NCBI GenBank assembly: GCA_010909165.1
Contig: VJWM01000134.1
Span: forward strand, 248,001-312,000
Direction of reading: 5' to 3'
From: Anthoceros angustus
Taxonomy: Eukaryota; Streptophyta; Anthocerotopsida; Anthocerotales; Anthocerotaceae
DNA: 64,000 nt
The notes beneath the pieces are model-generated. The model worked only from the letters and a program-made list of their open reading frames with translations, did not search any database and was not told where the DNA came from. Both the position numbers and the translations under genes were made by a program. Below, piece by piece: positions 11,536 through 22,700 of the stretch (positions within the stretch are counted from its first letter, which is position 1; each line of letters opens with the position of its first letter).

Positions 11536-13265
11536 CTCAGCTCTCTTGTCGGTTTGCGAGGCGGTGCGCGGGGCGTATTTCGTCGAGGAGAAGCGGGCAG
11601 CCGGTGTTGCTTGGCGAGTTGGAGAACAATTGCGGTTGAATTGCAGGCTTTGTCCCTTTGCGCCAGCGGCGAGGTCAGCGATGCGGCGATCGCCGAGCTT
11701 TGGGCGTCGAAGCCGAATCAATCGGCGAGTTTTGCGAGGTTCGGCCCCTCCATGTGATCGAGCATCACCTTCCTTCCATTCATCTTTCCGCAGACAGTTG
11801 GCGATTGTCGCCGCCTTGTCTTGATTGCTTGTTGCGTTGAGATGGCGGCGGAGGCGGAGCAAGAAGGACTTGGCGGGCGGTGGCCGACCCCAGCGCGTGA
11901 GCAGGCGGGAACAAGGCGGTCGGCTTCAACCCGGGCACAGGTGGCGCCCAGTGGTCGGGAGGCGGGAGGTGTGGGAGGCATAAACCATCTGAGGCAAAAT
12001 CGGGAGCATGTCTTGGGGAAGACAAGCCGGACAAAAGGCGCTAGCGTGCAAGGGGGGAAGGAGGAGCTCAAAACCTCAAAGCATGTGGTGCCACCTCCAT
12101 TCCGCCCATTCTGAGAAAGCGTACATAGCAGATGGGAGGCGGAGTCAGTTATGATTTTGCGGATTGGATGCTCGTCCCTCTGGAAAAAGTCATTATTACA
12201 ACTTTTCAATGACTTTTACTACCTTTTACAGGTGTTGTAAAAAGGTTAATAAACACATAGCATTAGAGGGTTGTTGTAAATGACCAAATATTGTATATAC
12301 GTATGTATAAAATAATTTATACGGTATATATGTATTTATACGCCCATTGTATACCTTATTACAATGACATTACTACACGTATTTTACGACTATACATTAC
12401 AAAAGGGTAATTTACTACGGATATTGCAACAGGATATTTACTACTACATATTACATCAGGACATTTACTACTATATTTAATAACAAGTTATTTACTACTT
12501 TAAATTACAATAGGATATCTACTACCATAAATTATAATAGATCATTTACTACTGGAAGTTACAACAAAACATCTACTACTGGACATTATAATATGCAATT
12601 TACAACAAACTAATCATGGTTAACATCTTCTGGTTAATTAACAATGCTTAGTTAACTATGGTTTTTTAATCGGTTTTTTAACTATTCCCACCAAAAATTC
12701 AAACCATTTCCGTAAATTCTAACGTTCTAAATTGGCTTTAAATTCCATTGTAAAGTCCGTTGTAAATTCTCCTTTTAATTCTGTTGTAAATTCTCCTTTT
12801 AATTCAGTAGTAAATCCTCCTTTTAATTCGTTGTAAATTCTCCTTCTAAATTACATTGTAAATTCTCTTACATTGTAAATTCTCCTTTTAATTCTTGTAA
12901 ATTCTCCTTTTAATTCAGTAGTAAATTCTCCTTTTAATTTTGTTTCAAATTCTCCTTTTAATTCCATTGTAAATTCTCCTTTTAATTCCGTTGTAAATTT
13001 TGATATTAATTGTTGTAAAATATAAAATAATTTCTGCTCAATATCTTTACAAACAATATGTAGGGCTATAGTCAAGTTCCCCAAAAATGCCCTCTGAGAA
13101 TGCTCTGTATTAATACTCTCGGTGCCGAACTCTACATTGGTCTACTTTAAGAGAAGCATCTGCGACCTGATTCGATTCCTTCTTCATTCCTCCACCCTAA
13201 ACACACGACTAGCGCAAAATGGGATCATGAAAGTGAACATCAACATCTTATCAACAACCAACTCA
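11536..13265 (+). repeat. Tandem unit B (about 1.73 kb)
   Basis: Second copy, starting at ctctcttgtcggtttgcgag and ending at caacatcttatcaacaacca near 13260. It matches unit A along its whole length. Most differences are 1-5 bp gaps, for example tactactgg in B where A has tactctgg, rather than base changes. Confidence 0.7.
12738..13010. repeat. 24-bp minisatellite in unit B
   Basis: Counterpart of the array in unit A, with the same order of variant units and scattered short gaps. Again the minus strand stays open (13084-12851) as ELKGEF-type repeats. Confidence 0.8.
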
Positions 13266-16200
13266 AGCTTTCAAACAAGGTACATTGAGGTGAGTCCAAT
13301 ACCAACAATCGTAATCGGTTTCTACTCCTTCTCATGCCGACGTGGATTCCAATGATTCACCAAAAGCCATCATCCGCACTCTTGTTCAAGATTGCCTGCA
13401 TGACCTCCTCATCACACTCATAGAATAGCCAGCACCTCTCAAATCATTCCACATGGTGTGCCTTCTCCTTCTTCCTTTTCGATCAAACATGGGAACCACA
13501 CGAGTGTGGCATGGAAGACTCCTTCCAATAGCAAGCTTTTAGCCAATTGCCGGGGTTTCGTGCCCCCTCAATTTGAGTGGGTGGGATCCCTTTCAAACTG
13601 CGCTTAAAACGAGCCACAAAACCTCGACCACCCAAACCAAAAAGCATGAGTCCAGTATCTCCACCTCTTTCCTCTGACCATCTTTTCTTTGGGAGGCGAC
13701 TCTCCATCTATCTTGTCCCTCTCTTGCTGGAGGAGGACTTGCCAATGCTCCTCCTTCACGGACTTGGGCTTGCTCTTCTTCACCGGCTAGAAAACCACTG
13801 AGACCCTAAGATTGTTCCTCCAAAATTTCAAGGAGGTATTAGAGAAAAGCGCAATGTAATAGCCTCCATTTCCCAAGGTCACGCACCCTCAGGAGGTTAG
13901 TCTCCACAGTAACTTGGTTGCGGTGGCTCATCATCAAAAGATAGACCAGAGGATTGCAAAAACTTCATGCTCCAATGACATTGGTCCTTCATGTGTAGAA
14001 AGGAGTCGAATCATGCTTGATCCAGACTGCAACAACACAATAATTTAGGCACAGACGGATAGCACAACCCTGAATCACATGACTAAAATTCGTGAATATA
14101 AATCTAGGCACCCAAAGACATGACATGACGAAACCATCTATATTAGACTCGGACAAGGAGGGAGACATGCACTCATGGGACATATGTCCTCCTGTGGAAC
14201 CAAGAATGAGACGTCAAAAAATCGGCGCCGCCTCGTGGCTCGGTTCTTCCTTTGTGGTGCAATATGCCCCTCCTGCATCGCCTCACTCTCTTGTTGCTTG
14301 GACCTCGAACCACGGAAGGAAGTGGAGTTCTCTCAGGTGGAGGATGTTCCCTTTATGTTGAGGATGGACTCGGGACCTCCTGTTGTCGCACTTCCAACAC
14401 CTCATCACGCAACAAAACATCCGTGTCGGAAGCCCATGAGGAGCACCCAACATTGATCCTCATAGATTCCACAGGCCATTGGACTTAGGCGGAGGAGCAT
14501 TCACCACTAGGATGCGCTCTTGAGGTTGGGCACAACACTCGGTGGTGGGTCATCAAGAGTTGACCACGACACACCTCGTGCCTTCTCAACAACACATGCT
14601 GCTTAGAGGGCCGTCAGTATTCTTTGCAAGGACTTGAATCGCGGATTGTCAATAGAAATGGCTGGAATTTGAGCCTTGAGCACATGCACGAACTCGGAGC
14701 AAGATTCGAGGAGTAGGGTGAGCGGGCACATGTCGCTCATAGTCCATTGGGTGAGACAAAATCAGCAACATGGTCAAGCCCGGCGTCTGCGGCTCTGGGA
14801 TTTGTTGGCCTCCTCGATTGACGCTAGCTCATGAGCAAGTTCGAACCCATGCCGGCATCCCGAAAGCTGCCTCCCCAAACTGCCGAGACACAAAGTTGCC
14901 ACCACATGCCGCTCACACTTTTGCGCATTGGACAAAATCCGCAGCACCATGGTTAGGCGCTTGCGTTTCTAGCTCCTCCCGAATAGTTTGCCCCTCGCCG
15001 ACGCCTCCATGAAACCTCGGGAGGTTGTAAGCACCTCCATACCTCCCTCGCTTGTTCCACGGGGACACCGCAACCTTGTCCTTGCCGTCTGGCAACTCCT
15101 CTATCATCCCCATCGTCACCGCTCTCTCCAGTCTCTTCTGTCTTTGTCGTTTCCGGAGTTGGGTATCTTCACTCTCCGTTTCACTTTCAATGCATGTCAT
15201 CACAGTCGGCCTTAGCCTTGATATTCTGTGTTGCCTTAGCCTTTGCCACTCCATTTACTTTGCCCACCTCCCTCCGCCTTAGGTCTTGTTCCTCCGGTGC
15301 CCCTCTCACGCATCATCTTCCACAACCTTCGCACATGCTTGAAACGCTCATCCGCGCCTCGTCCTCGGGTAGCTTTGCTACGAGTTGTTGTTGGTGGACT
15401 ATTTGACTCCCCATCGGACCTCGCTCTTCTTCAACCAAGTTGTCATGTAGATGTCGGGCTCTAGATTGGGCTCTAGATTGCTTGACTCTCCTCCACGTCT
15501 CTTTCGGGTCGATGGCTTCTCACCCAGGCTTTCCGCAGATGCAAGTTCACTGCTAGTCCGCGGCGGTCGTACTCCCCAGCATCGCATCACAGAGGGCCGC
15601 CAATGCCTGGTCGGTCCCGGTCCGACTCATGGAACTCTAGCTTTTTGCCACAAGCTTAGGCATCGGAGGAATGAATGCGCTACTCCAGTCTTGATCACAG
15701 GGGCAGGGCACGCACCGCAAACACTAGAAAGCGCGACCGTGGCGCCACCCAAGCTTCCGCTCTTAGCCCGCACCACAAAGCGCCGGACCGTGGCCGCCAC
15801 CCAAGCTTCCCCGCACTTCTGGCGGACCGCACCCCTTCGCTCTTGGCCACCACTTCCCCGACTTGAGCCCATGGCAGCTGCCGCCGCAATCCGGACCTAA
15901 TCGCGTAGACCGGAAGAAGGCGGATCCGGATCTGGCCGTATCTTAAGGACCGCGGACGAGGGCACGGCAATGGCGGTATCTGCTCCATGTGATACGCCGG
16001 CACCACCACCCGCTTGTTGGCGTACCACCGAGTCCTTCAAATTTCCCACCACCCAGTACTCGGCATCTAGGAGGCGGGCGGGCGGGAATGCCACCTCCGT
16101 TCGTGAGGAGATGTCTGCGCGGTGTAATCTCGTCCGCATCCTGACCACCGATTCATTGCCGCCCGGTTTGGGGAGATCGCCGGACAACAACCTGATGGTG

Positions 16201-17380
16201 GCGGTCCCGCACCCTCGTGGGAGCTGCGATCGAGAGACAGTCGGCGTCCGGGCAACGTGTGGCACCGGACCTCCTCACACCCGAGGTTGGCCGCTTGACC
16301 GGCCGGCCACCACCTTGATCGGCGCTGGTGATTCTCTCTGATCGGCCCAAAAGCGAGCTTTCAGCGCGTCGTGCTTGGGCCGGCCACGAGAGGTGGGCAT
16401 CCGAGTCCTGTCGTCCCGCGATTCCGTAACTCTCGCTGCGGAGACCATGACCGGTTGTCCGGAACCTCGGCCGCTCAACTTGGCACATCTCGGAAAAGCC
16501 CGGCGCCATAGCCATATCCGGTGAATGCGGAGATCGGCGTCCACGGACAGCGATGCCAACCGCCTCCATGCCGGACGCCAAGCTGGACTGTCTCATTTAG
16601 TAAGGTTGAATGGCGCATCATCAGGTGGTCCACTCGCGTATTGCCTCACGCACACAATTTCCTCCTCCTCCTCTACAAGTACCGCCTCCGGCCTCTGGGG
16701 CCTCGGCGTGGCTTCACGATATTTTGATTGCCCGCACTCGCGATCTGGCTCCCGCTGGCGGTAGCCACCGAAGTGTTACATAACTTGACCTAGCTCTGCG
16801 AGTGGCGAAACAAGCAAGCAAAGGCAATTTCATGCGGCTGAGCGATGCAATTTTATCTTTGACAGCGTGTCTAATTCTCGCACCAAGATCCTGTGGCCGG
16901 TTTGGATCTTGTCAGGGCACAGCCTCCTCGTTTGAGTCTCTATCCGGGCATCCGGCGCATGTGCGGTGTGAAGAGGAAAAACCCTTTTGGATTGAGAAAG
17001 TCAAGCATGAGCTTGCAAGACTAGAAAAATCTGGTGGGACAAAACAACACAGGTAATGAAGTAAACGAACTCGCATAAGAGGACAAAAGGAGCCAAGGCG
17101 CCTTCCGGTCTCATCACTCCACAGAATACAATCGGCCGTAGCGGGAAGGGCTCCATTCAAGGAAGCGGGCCTCTAGTCTTTTATATTGGATCGATCTCTC
17201 CCTGCCCAAGGCGGGATCGTGAGCCGCTGACAACGACCAGCATAGGGGTGGCATTTGCATTCTTCGCTCTGACTCGGGAGAGGATGGTGGACCTCTCACC
17301 ATTTCCTCTCTCTTTCCCACTTGCAGACACACACGCCACAGACACTTACACCATCCTCAATATTGTACACATATGGCCGA
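13266..17380. other. GC-rich region without a recognised gene
   Basis: Reading frames on both strands are short and compositionally driven. The best minus-strand candidate is 15254-14913 (113 codons, charged, starting with an Arg/Glu-rich helix-like stretch), followed in other frames by pieces at 14183-13989 and 13707-13483. These could be remains of one minus-strand transposon protein, but I cannot name it. Plus-strand Ser/Pro/Arg-rich frames at 15451-15900 and 15970-16341 look like composition artefacts. Confidence 0.35.
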
Positions 17381-17402
17381 ATTTTTGAGTTACCGAATGT
17401 AA

Positions 17403-17468
17403 ACCATCTGTTATCGAGTTTTTAACCATCTGTTATCAAGTTTTTAACCATCTGTTATCGAGTTTTTA
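17403..17468 (+). repeat. 22-bp triple repeat upstream of the CACTA gene
   Basis: Three tandem copies of accatctgttatcgagtttt with two extra bases each. It sits just before the TNP2-type reading frame, where the 5' subterminal repeats of a CACTA element would be expected. Confidence 0.6.
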
Positions 17469-17476
17469 ATTTTGGA

Positions 17477-18118
17477 ATGTTTATATATGTGAGAGCCCAT
17501 GAGGTTTACATGTTCAATCATCACTCTATTTCCTTCTCGGTATTTTTGTACCATCCGTCATCGATGGACCGTGGGAAAAGGGCTAGGGCTGTCAAAGACT
17601 TCCCATGGGTATGGTGTAAGTGTACCAAGTGTATGTATAAGGAAGAACACAAGCTCAATGTTGCCTGGGAGCATGAGCAGAAGTGGGGCACTTGCAAAGG
17701 TGGTGCATCCTCATCTTGTCTAGTACCTGATGTGAATGTCCCGCCCTTAGGGACCAACAATATGGGTGTAGATACTGACAATGATGGTACTAGAAATGAT
17801 CATGAAGACTATATGGATGATCACAATATGGGCGATGATGACAATGTGGATGATGATGAGAATATGAATGATGTGGAGAATATGGGTGATGACAATAGGG
17901 ATGTTGATTATGAGGGTTTGAGTCCTATTGAAGAGGATACAATGGACTTAGTAGAGGCATTCGGGGGTTGGAATTGCCGATATGATGGACGAACAACTAG
18001 GTGCACTACCGGAGAGATCAAGGAGATGCATAGAGCGCCACTACACCATTATGGGAGGAGCAAACATATCATTGCTTTCTTTTGTAATGTTGTTGCTCAA
18101 TTGGCAAATGAAGGGTAG
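17477..18118 (+). pseudogene. CACTA transposase N-terminal fragment
   Basis: Open frame of 213 codons. The start codon I prefer is the internal Met at about 17561, which begins MDRGKRARAVKDFPWVWCKC. A Cys-containing segment (WCKCTKC) is followed by a long acidic stretch of Asp/Glu/Asn/Met (codons about 90-155) and then a segment with HHYGRSKHIIAFFCN. Acidic spacers between the N-terminal zinc-like region and the TNP2 core are usual in CACTA transposases. It stops about 95 bp before the next fragment, which lies in another frame, so at least one frameshift or deletion separates them. Confidence 0.5.
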
Positions 18119-18212
18119 TATTTCTAATACCGACTCTTCAATGCCTTATTGAAACTTTGTCAATGAGGCACTTCAAAAGGGAACAAGCTTCCCGTATAAG
18201 GATGAGTTCTTA

Positions 18213-18512
18213 ATGTTGAATGCATTTGGGTTTACTTTCTTGAAGATTCATGCATGTCCCGATGATTGCATGTTGTTCATGGGTGAATATGAGGATAAGG
18301 AGGTTAAAAATTGTTTGTTTTGTAACAAGAGTAGATATCGTCGATACAAAAAAGGTCCTTATGTGCCAAACAAGGTTTTAAGGTATTCCACTAAAGCCTC
18401 GAATTCAACATTTAGATGTGTTGAATTGGCTTCCTTATTAAAATGGCATGCAGAGAATGTGTCACGGACCAGGTCATGTGTTCCTTGGATAGCATGGCAT
18501 GGAAACATGTGA
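18213..18512 (+). pseudogene. TNP2-type (Transposase_21) core fragment
   Basis: A 99-codon frame. It begins with a leucine-rich segment and reads KIHACPDDCMLFMGEYEDKE, then a Cys-x-x-Cys pair (CLFCNKSRY), PNKVLRY and LLKWHAE. This order (HAC..DC.LF, C..C, VP.KVL.Y, LL.WHAE) is the signature of the TNP2-like transposase of plant CACTA elements, which acts in the nucleus on the element ends. The frame ends soon after WHAE, so the catalytic part is lost. Confidence 0.75.
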
Positions 18513-18784
18513 CTCCATATACCTCAATTTGCTAATTTAACATCATCTATATTTTACAACACAAATTAGACAGTCATTCAAAATAATAAAGTATTATAAT
18601 GGCCATAGTTGGCAAATGGATGTGGCATGTTAAAACAACAAGCATTTACGTCGAAAGAAACAACGGATAGTTTAAGATGTTATGAAAAACCCTAAATTAT
18701 GTTCTAAAACAATAAGCATTTACGATGGAAGTAACAACGGATAGTTTAAAATATTAAGAAAAACCTAAATTATATTGTTAATAT

Positions 18785-19690
18785 GGATTTGTGTGTTGTA
18801 AATCACCTTGTTATAAAATTCCACCCATTGTTGTAATAGGCGTCTCGTTGTAAAAGGGTATTAATTGTTGTAAAAGAATGATAAACCGGGCATTGTTGTA
18901 AAAGGCACCCCATTGTAGAAAGCGTAATCTCTGTTGTAGAAGAACCATTGTAAAACACGGACATTGTTGTAAAATATGCTCTTGTAAAAGGCGTAGTCCC
19001 TAATGTAAAAGTGTTGTAATAAAACAAAGGTCATCGTTGTAAACAAAGCCCGTGTTGTAGATGTAGTTTTAGGCGTTGTAAGAAGTAATGTAAAATACGG
19101 CATTGTTGTAAAAGGCGCTCCATTGTAAAAGGCATATTCCTGTGTAAAAGTGATTGTAAAATAGCAAACATTGTTGTAAAAGGCGCTCCGTAAAAGGCGT
19201 ATTCCACTGTTGTAAAGAACCGTTGTAAAATAGCGAGACATTGTTGTAAAGACACTCCGTTGTAAAAGGCGTATTCTGTTGTAAAAGAACCGTTGTAAAA
19301 TATGACATTGTTGTAAAAGACGCAACGTTGTAAAAGGCGTATTCCCTATTGTAAAAGAACCGATGTAAAATAGTAGACACTGTTGTAAAAGATGCTCCGT
19401 TGTAAAAGGCGTATTCCCTGTTGTAAAAGTATTGTAGTAAAATAAAGGCCATTCGTTGTAAACAAACACCGTATTGTAAATGTAGTTTAGGGCGTTGTAA
19501 ACCACCCTAAAAAACACAAGTTGAAAATAGTAGTCTGTAGTAATCTTGCAAACCCATGTTGTAAATGCGTGAAGAGAGCCACGTCATCAAAAGCCCATAA
19601 AAAAATCGCGTTGTTAAAACCCTAAACCCATGTTGTAAAGTGTTAAAATCTATACGAAAATAATACATGGGTTGAAAAGCTCGTTGTAAA
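18785..19690 (+). repeat. GTTGTAAA subterminal array
   Basis: Several dozen copies of (g)ttgtaaaa, spaced roughly 12-20 bp, are organised in higher-order blocks of about 70-80 bp containing ggcgtattcc and ggcgctcc. On the minus strand the array is partly open and reads as Phe-Tyr-Asn-rich low-complexity protein, which I discount. Position next to the 3' terminus fits transposase-binding subterminal repeats of CACTA elements. Confidence 0.7.
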
Positions 19691-19744
19691 GCGAGCAGTC
19701 ATCTAAAAATCCCTCTCTCTAGATTTGAAGGGTAGCAAAGTGCT

Positions 19745-19760
19745 GAGTTTCCTAGTAGTG
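19745..19760 (-). repeat. CACTA 3' terminal inverted repeat
   Basis: The 16 bases gagtttcctagtagtg read CACTACTAGGAAACTC on the other strand. The next three bases, cag, would be the target-site duplication if the 5' end could be located. Confidence 0.6.
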
Positions 19761-22700
19761 CAGGATCCGCATCCGGAAGAGGAAAGCAGCTGACATGGGC
19801 GCCTTTCTTTGAAACTACGGATAATGGGGTCTGCTTTGCCCAATCGGAAACAAGGATGGGTGTCTGAGCAACAATGGATATGAATGAGGGGAGGAGTTCC
19901 TGTTGTTTTACCACAGGCCATATAAGGTTTGTGCGATGATCAGGACCACGATATACAGTCTTATGTTCTCGACCTCGGAGGTTCAATGCCGAAATGTGCA
20001 CCTCGCTCACTTGTCGAAGAGTTCGCGAGTGCATGCGACAACACTAAGTTGGAACAAAACATCTTTTTGAGAACCATGAGGCTAGGATGATCGACGTGAT
20101 TTTCGCTTTCCGCATTAGTCGAATGGCCCTCATCGTGGCTATTTGCGGAAGATTACGAGACAGGATCATGTGAGAGAGCTTTCAATGAGAAGGGTGAGAG
20201 CAGCCCATCAAAGAATTTAAGAGGCAGAGAGTCCGAGCCCCGGATCCCAAAGTGAACTTGGGCCTCGGATGAGGAAGATGGCCCCATTCCACGCCTCGGG
20301 CATTCGGAGGAAGAAGTGTCCGGGGCATGAGGAAGACGGAGATGGGATGCCAAGCTGGCATTGCAAGGCGTCAATGGTTGTCCCACCATGGCCTACCCGG
20401 AGAAGGTGGAGTGTGAAGGGGTAACTTGCCACCGGATCCTAACCGGTTTATCCGGTTTCAACAAGGAGATGGGGTTGGGCGCCGGGCCCGGAAGAGCTTC
20501 GGTGCCATGGCCCTTCCACCGACCGTGGAAGAATAGACATATGGGATCCCGAGAGGAGGAGGGTGTGAGGGCAAAAGGGAAGGAGGAGGCGCCGGCCGGC
20601 CTCACCGCGGAGAGTCGACCAGAAGGTCATATGGGAAAGCGCCCGCAAATTTGGATTCTATGGGACTACAAAGGCACATAGTGGCGACGGAGGCGAAGGA
20701 AGAAAAAAGAAAATGCAGTTGAGGATCCGTTGAGTCATTCCGATCCCATATTTCGACGATGAAGAACGGTTAGAAGACGCGATCCGGGATGCACCCCTCT
20801 CTCGCTGAGGGATTCACACCAAAGAAGGTGGTCTTGGAAAGGTGTTGGTCAAGTTGGAGAACTTAAGACCACACACATAACGGATGCGCAGATTCCAGGG
20901 TTGATGAGGCATGGGCCAATTATTTGGCTCGGGTTATTTCAAGGGAGGATAGAGGAGGGTGTTTTGCCACCTTATGTATGATAGATCCAAGTGAGTGCGA
21001 CCTGAAGTCGGATCGGAAGCGATGGCGAAAAAATACGTTATGGGGTTCTTGGTGGGAACCATACATATGAATGAAACATCTATGTGATATCTCACCGTGG
21101 AAGAAGAGGTTTCAATATGTGGAAGCACATGTCTATTGTGGGCTTCTGTCGAAATGCGAGTGCCACGGATCACAATACCATGTCGGACAAAGAAAGAAGA
21201 TGAACTTCATTGGTGTCCGACTTACGAGATGAGATTTGAAACGCGGCGAGTCTGATGACCATGGCATGGAAGTACATCATACAAAGTGCTAGGATTGATT
21301 GAGGATGATGAAGGCGCCAAGACGATGTCTACAAGCGTAACAAAGTAGACAATCCACACATTTTATGCATCGCCAAGGTGAGGGGTGTGGGACAATGTGG
21401 ACTTGATTTTTCAAAGTGGGAGGTGGAGAGCTTATGGAACACAAGAAGCATTTAGGGACTAGCAAGAAAGGGAAAGGGAAGCAAGATGGTCGACGAGCAA
21501 GTGGACGTGATAATGAAAAGCCAAAGGACATGTTGGCAAAGCCATGGAAATCCTTCCAAGGAATACCAGGAGAGTGCAAGAATTCGTCACATGTAAAAGT
21601 TTTAATCGGACTTATTGATTTGAAGGGCATGGATGAGGAGATCACTTTGCGGAAGAAGTTCCATGTCATACAAGTTGCTATGGTAAAACACGGGTGCTCT
21701 TGTTCAGAGGTGCGAAGAATATCCGCATTCGATGCACTGATGTTGTCCCGCTTTCAAACCGCTTTTTGGAAAGGTTAGTTTCGCCCATGTGTTCGGGAGT
21801 GGCCGGCCGCCCTCTCGCTCTTTTTGCTTTGGACTAACCATCATGTGTTTGGCAAAGCGAAGGATATTGAGGTCCTTTCCAAACTTCCGATGTCTTCCAA
21901 CATTTCATTTTGAGTAAATAATTGAAAGGACTGGAGGAAGCAGCGTTTCGCGACAAGGACCTTGAGGAAGGATTGAGGTCTTCAATGTTCCATCCTCGGA
22001 CAAACAAGTACAATACCAAGTGGAAAGGTGGATGTTTTGGACATGCGAGGATTTCGAGAGGAAGTACACACTGGTGATGGACGCTCCAAGGGGTTTCAAA
22101 TTGGGCCCTTGGACAAACGAGTTGACATGCGATGATGGACACTTTTTTGCGTAGAGTTTTGCGGAGAAAACTACTGGATGAGTTGAGAATGATTGTCATG
22201 CATGGTGTGGAGGAGGCTCACCGTGAGGGAGTCAATGCGAAAGTGGAGCAAGAAAGGGGCTTGGTCTCATTTGTATGGGACAAGACCAACATGAACAATG
22301 AGGGTGGATTCAAACCGTGGAATATGTCACGGTAGGGTGGGGCATGGGAGATGGATTCGGGATAGAGTTCCAATGATGCCTAATGCCATGCACGGCACTT
22401 TCAACAATGGGAGGTCCGTGATCGCACACGATACTTGCCAGAAGAAACAGTGTACATGTCCCAAGACAAGCTGGTTGTTTGCCCATACGAGGCCTCGGGC
22501 TTATGATGAAACTTATCGGAACCTTCTCGAGAGGGATTGGATTTTGGATGCTATAGTGGGACAACGTTATTGGCTTCCCTACTGCGGACGGAATTGTATT
22601 CTTGTTGAAGGCGACTTGGTGTCACGGGATACATACCACGCGGATTCTGGGCATGAGGTTACACGATCTTTGAAGAAGAGGCGGCGTTTGGCGCCCACGC

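Larger units (their letters stand above)
17381..19760 (+). mobile_element. CACTA (En/Spm) transposon, partial
   Basis: The call rests on three things: TNP2-type coding fragments at 17477-18512, a long array of GTTGTAAA words at 18785-19690 in the 3' subterminal position, and a 3' terminus at 19745-19760. The terminus reads, as reverse complement, CACTACTAGGAAACTC, which matches the classic CACTA terminal inverted repeat. I could not find the matching 5' terminus, so the left limit is a guess and the element may be truncated or rearranged. About 300 codons of transposase survive, against a usual 800 or more. Confidence 0.65.

Noticed and set aside
14913-15254. Charged 113-codon minus-strand ORF as a named transposase
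   Set aside because: I could not find any catalytic or family motif, so no assignment is made.
18861-19517. 218-codon minus-strand ORF of Phe/Tyr/Asn/Thr
   Set aside because: Pure translation of the GTTGTAAA array; no conserved domain and an expected by-product of the repeat.
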